A stretch of DNA of 5,183 nt from CAZGLR01 sp964526635 (GTDB lineage Bacteria > Zixibacteria > MSB-5A5 > GN15 > JAAZOE01): the NCBI GenBank assembly GCA_964526635.1, contig CAZGLR010000177.1:1-5183 (forward strand), given 5' to 3'. The notes under the pieces are model-generated. The model ran no database searches. It was not told the origin of the DNA and saw only the letters and a program-made list of their open reading frames with translations. The position numbers and the translations under genes were made by a program. This document shows positions 5,064-5,183 of this stretch, one piece after another (position 1 is the first letter of the stretch; each line of letters begins with the position of its first letter).

Positions 5064-5183
5064 ATGATGTTTGTCCAGTTCGGCCTGCACGAGGTGGGCC
5101 ATCTCCGGGTCCAGCGGCGGCAGCACCTGCGGCTGCAACTCAACCAGCGACGTCTGCATCTCGAGCATGCGGAACATCTCGAC
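5041..5183 (-). CDS. Fragment of a CoA-disulfide reductase/NADH oxidase-type flavoprotein, joined to iscS
   Basis: Read from base 5183 downward, the first frame gives about 48 residues: V-E-M-F-R-M-L-E-M near the start, then T-S-L-V-E-L-Q-P-Q-V-L-P-P-L-D-P-E-M-A, then L-x-x-E-L-D-K-H-H-V-G-L-H-L-G-D. This is the end of the second Rossmann (NADH-binding) beta-alpha-beta unit of class I/III pyridine nucleotide-disulfide oxidoreductases. The VEL-PQV-PPLDPEMA pattern is typical of the CoA-disulfide reductase/NADH oxidase branch. After about 5041 this frame loses similarity and reaches a stop, while the IscS frame (shifted by one) takes over. Both ends are missing, so the exact function (CoA-disulfide reductase, NADH oxidase, polysulfide reductase) cannot be set. 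It probably does not belong beside iscS in the genome. Confidence 0.7.

Noticed and set aside
5063..5143. Extension of the IscS frame beyond the SAC motif, giving an Arg/Cys/Trp-rich N-terminus
   Set aside because: The residues do not match IscS, and the same bases encode a recognisable flavoprotein segment in the neighbouring frame.

Overview
The window is a densely coding bacterial segment of moderate GC (about 50 % by eye). It carries most of an ISC-type iron-sulfur cluster assembly operon on the minus strand and, at the left edge, the end of a convergent plus-strand gene. No phage, IS, CRISPR or RNA gene is visible. No non-coding stretch exceeds about 70 bases.

Layout from left to right: (1) 3-560 (+) is the C-terminal part of a saccharopine dehydrogenase family protein whose 5' end lies outside the window. 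(2) 569-593 is a perfect 11-bp GC-rich hairpin between the two convergent units. It is oriented best as the terminator of the isc operon. (3) In minus-strand transcription order the operon reads iscS (3' end only), iscU, iscA, a small DUF2480-like gene, hscB, hscA, fdx, iscX. The genes touch, overlap, or are separated by 7-21 bases, except for 65 bases between iscS and iscU. Most have a clear Shine-Dalgarno sequence, so one transcript is the simplest reading. No operon promoter and no iscR are visible; they would lie upstream of iscS, beyond the right edge.

Working together: IscS (cysteine desulfurase) supplies sulfur to the scaffold IscU. Ferredoxin supplies electrons. IscX is the small acidic IscS partner. 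IscA is an A-type iron/cluster carrier. The Hsp70/J-protein pair HscA/HscB releases the cluster from IscU through its LPPVK motif, which is present here. The extra gene between iscA and hscB looks like a one-unit version of DUF2480, a family I associate with Bacteroidota. This is the most interesting candidate for an uncharacterised Fe-S accessory factor.

The right edge is abnormal. The last 79 codons of iscS, beginning at its active-site SAC motif, are joined to about 120 bases encoding in another frame part of a CoA-disulfide reductase/NADH oxidase-type flavoprotein. The join falls on about 21-23 bases that can be read in both genes. This looks like a short-repeat assembly chimera rather than a biological fusion, though a true recombination cannot be excluded.

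Organism: the isc gene order is the proteobacterial one. The DUF2480-like gene and the HscB zinc-finger-like N-terminus hint at a non-proteobacterial lineage, possibly within the FCB group. This placement is weak and based on remembered family distributions.
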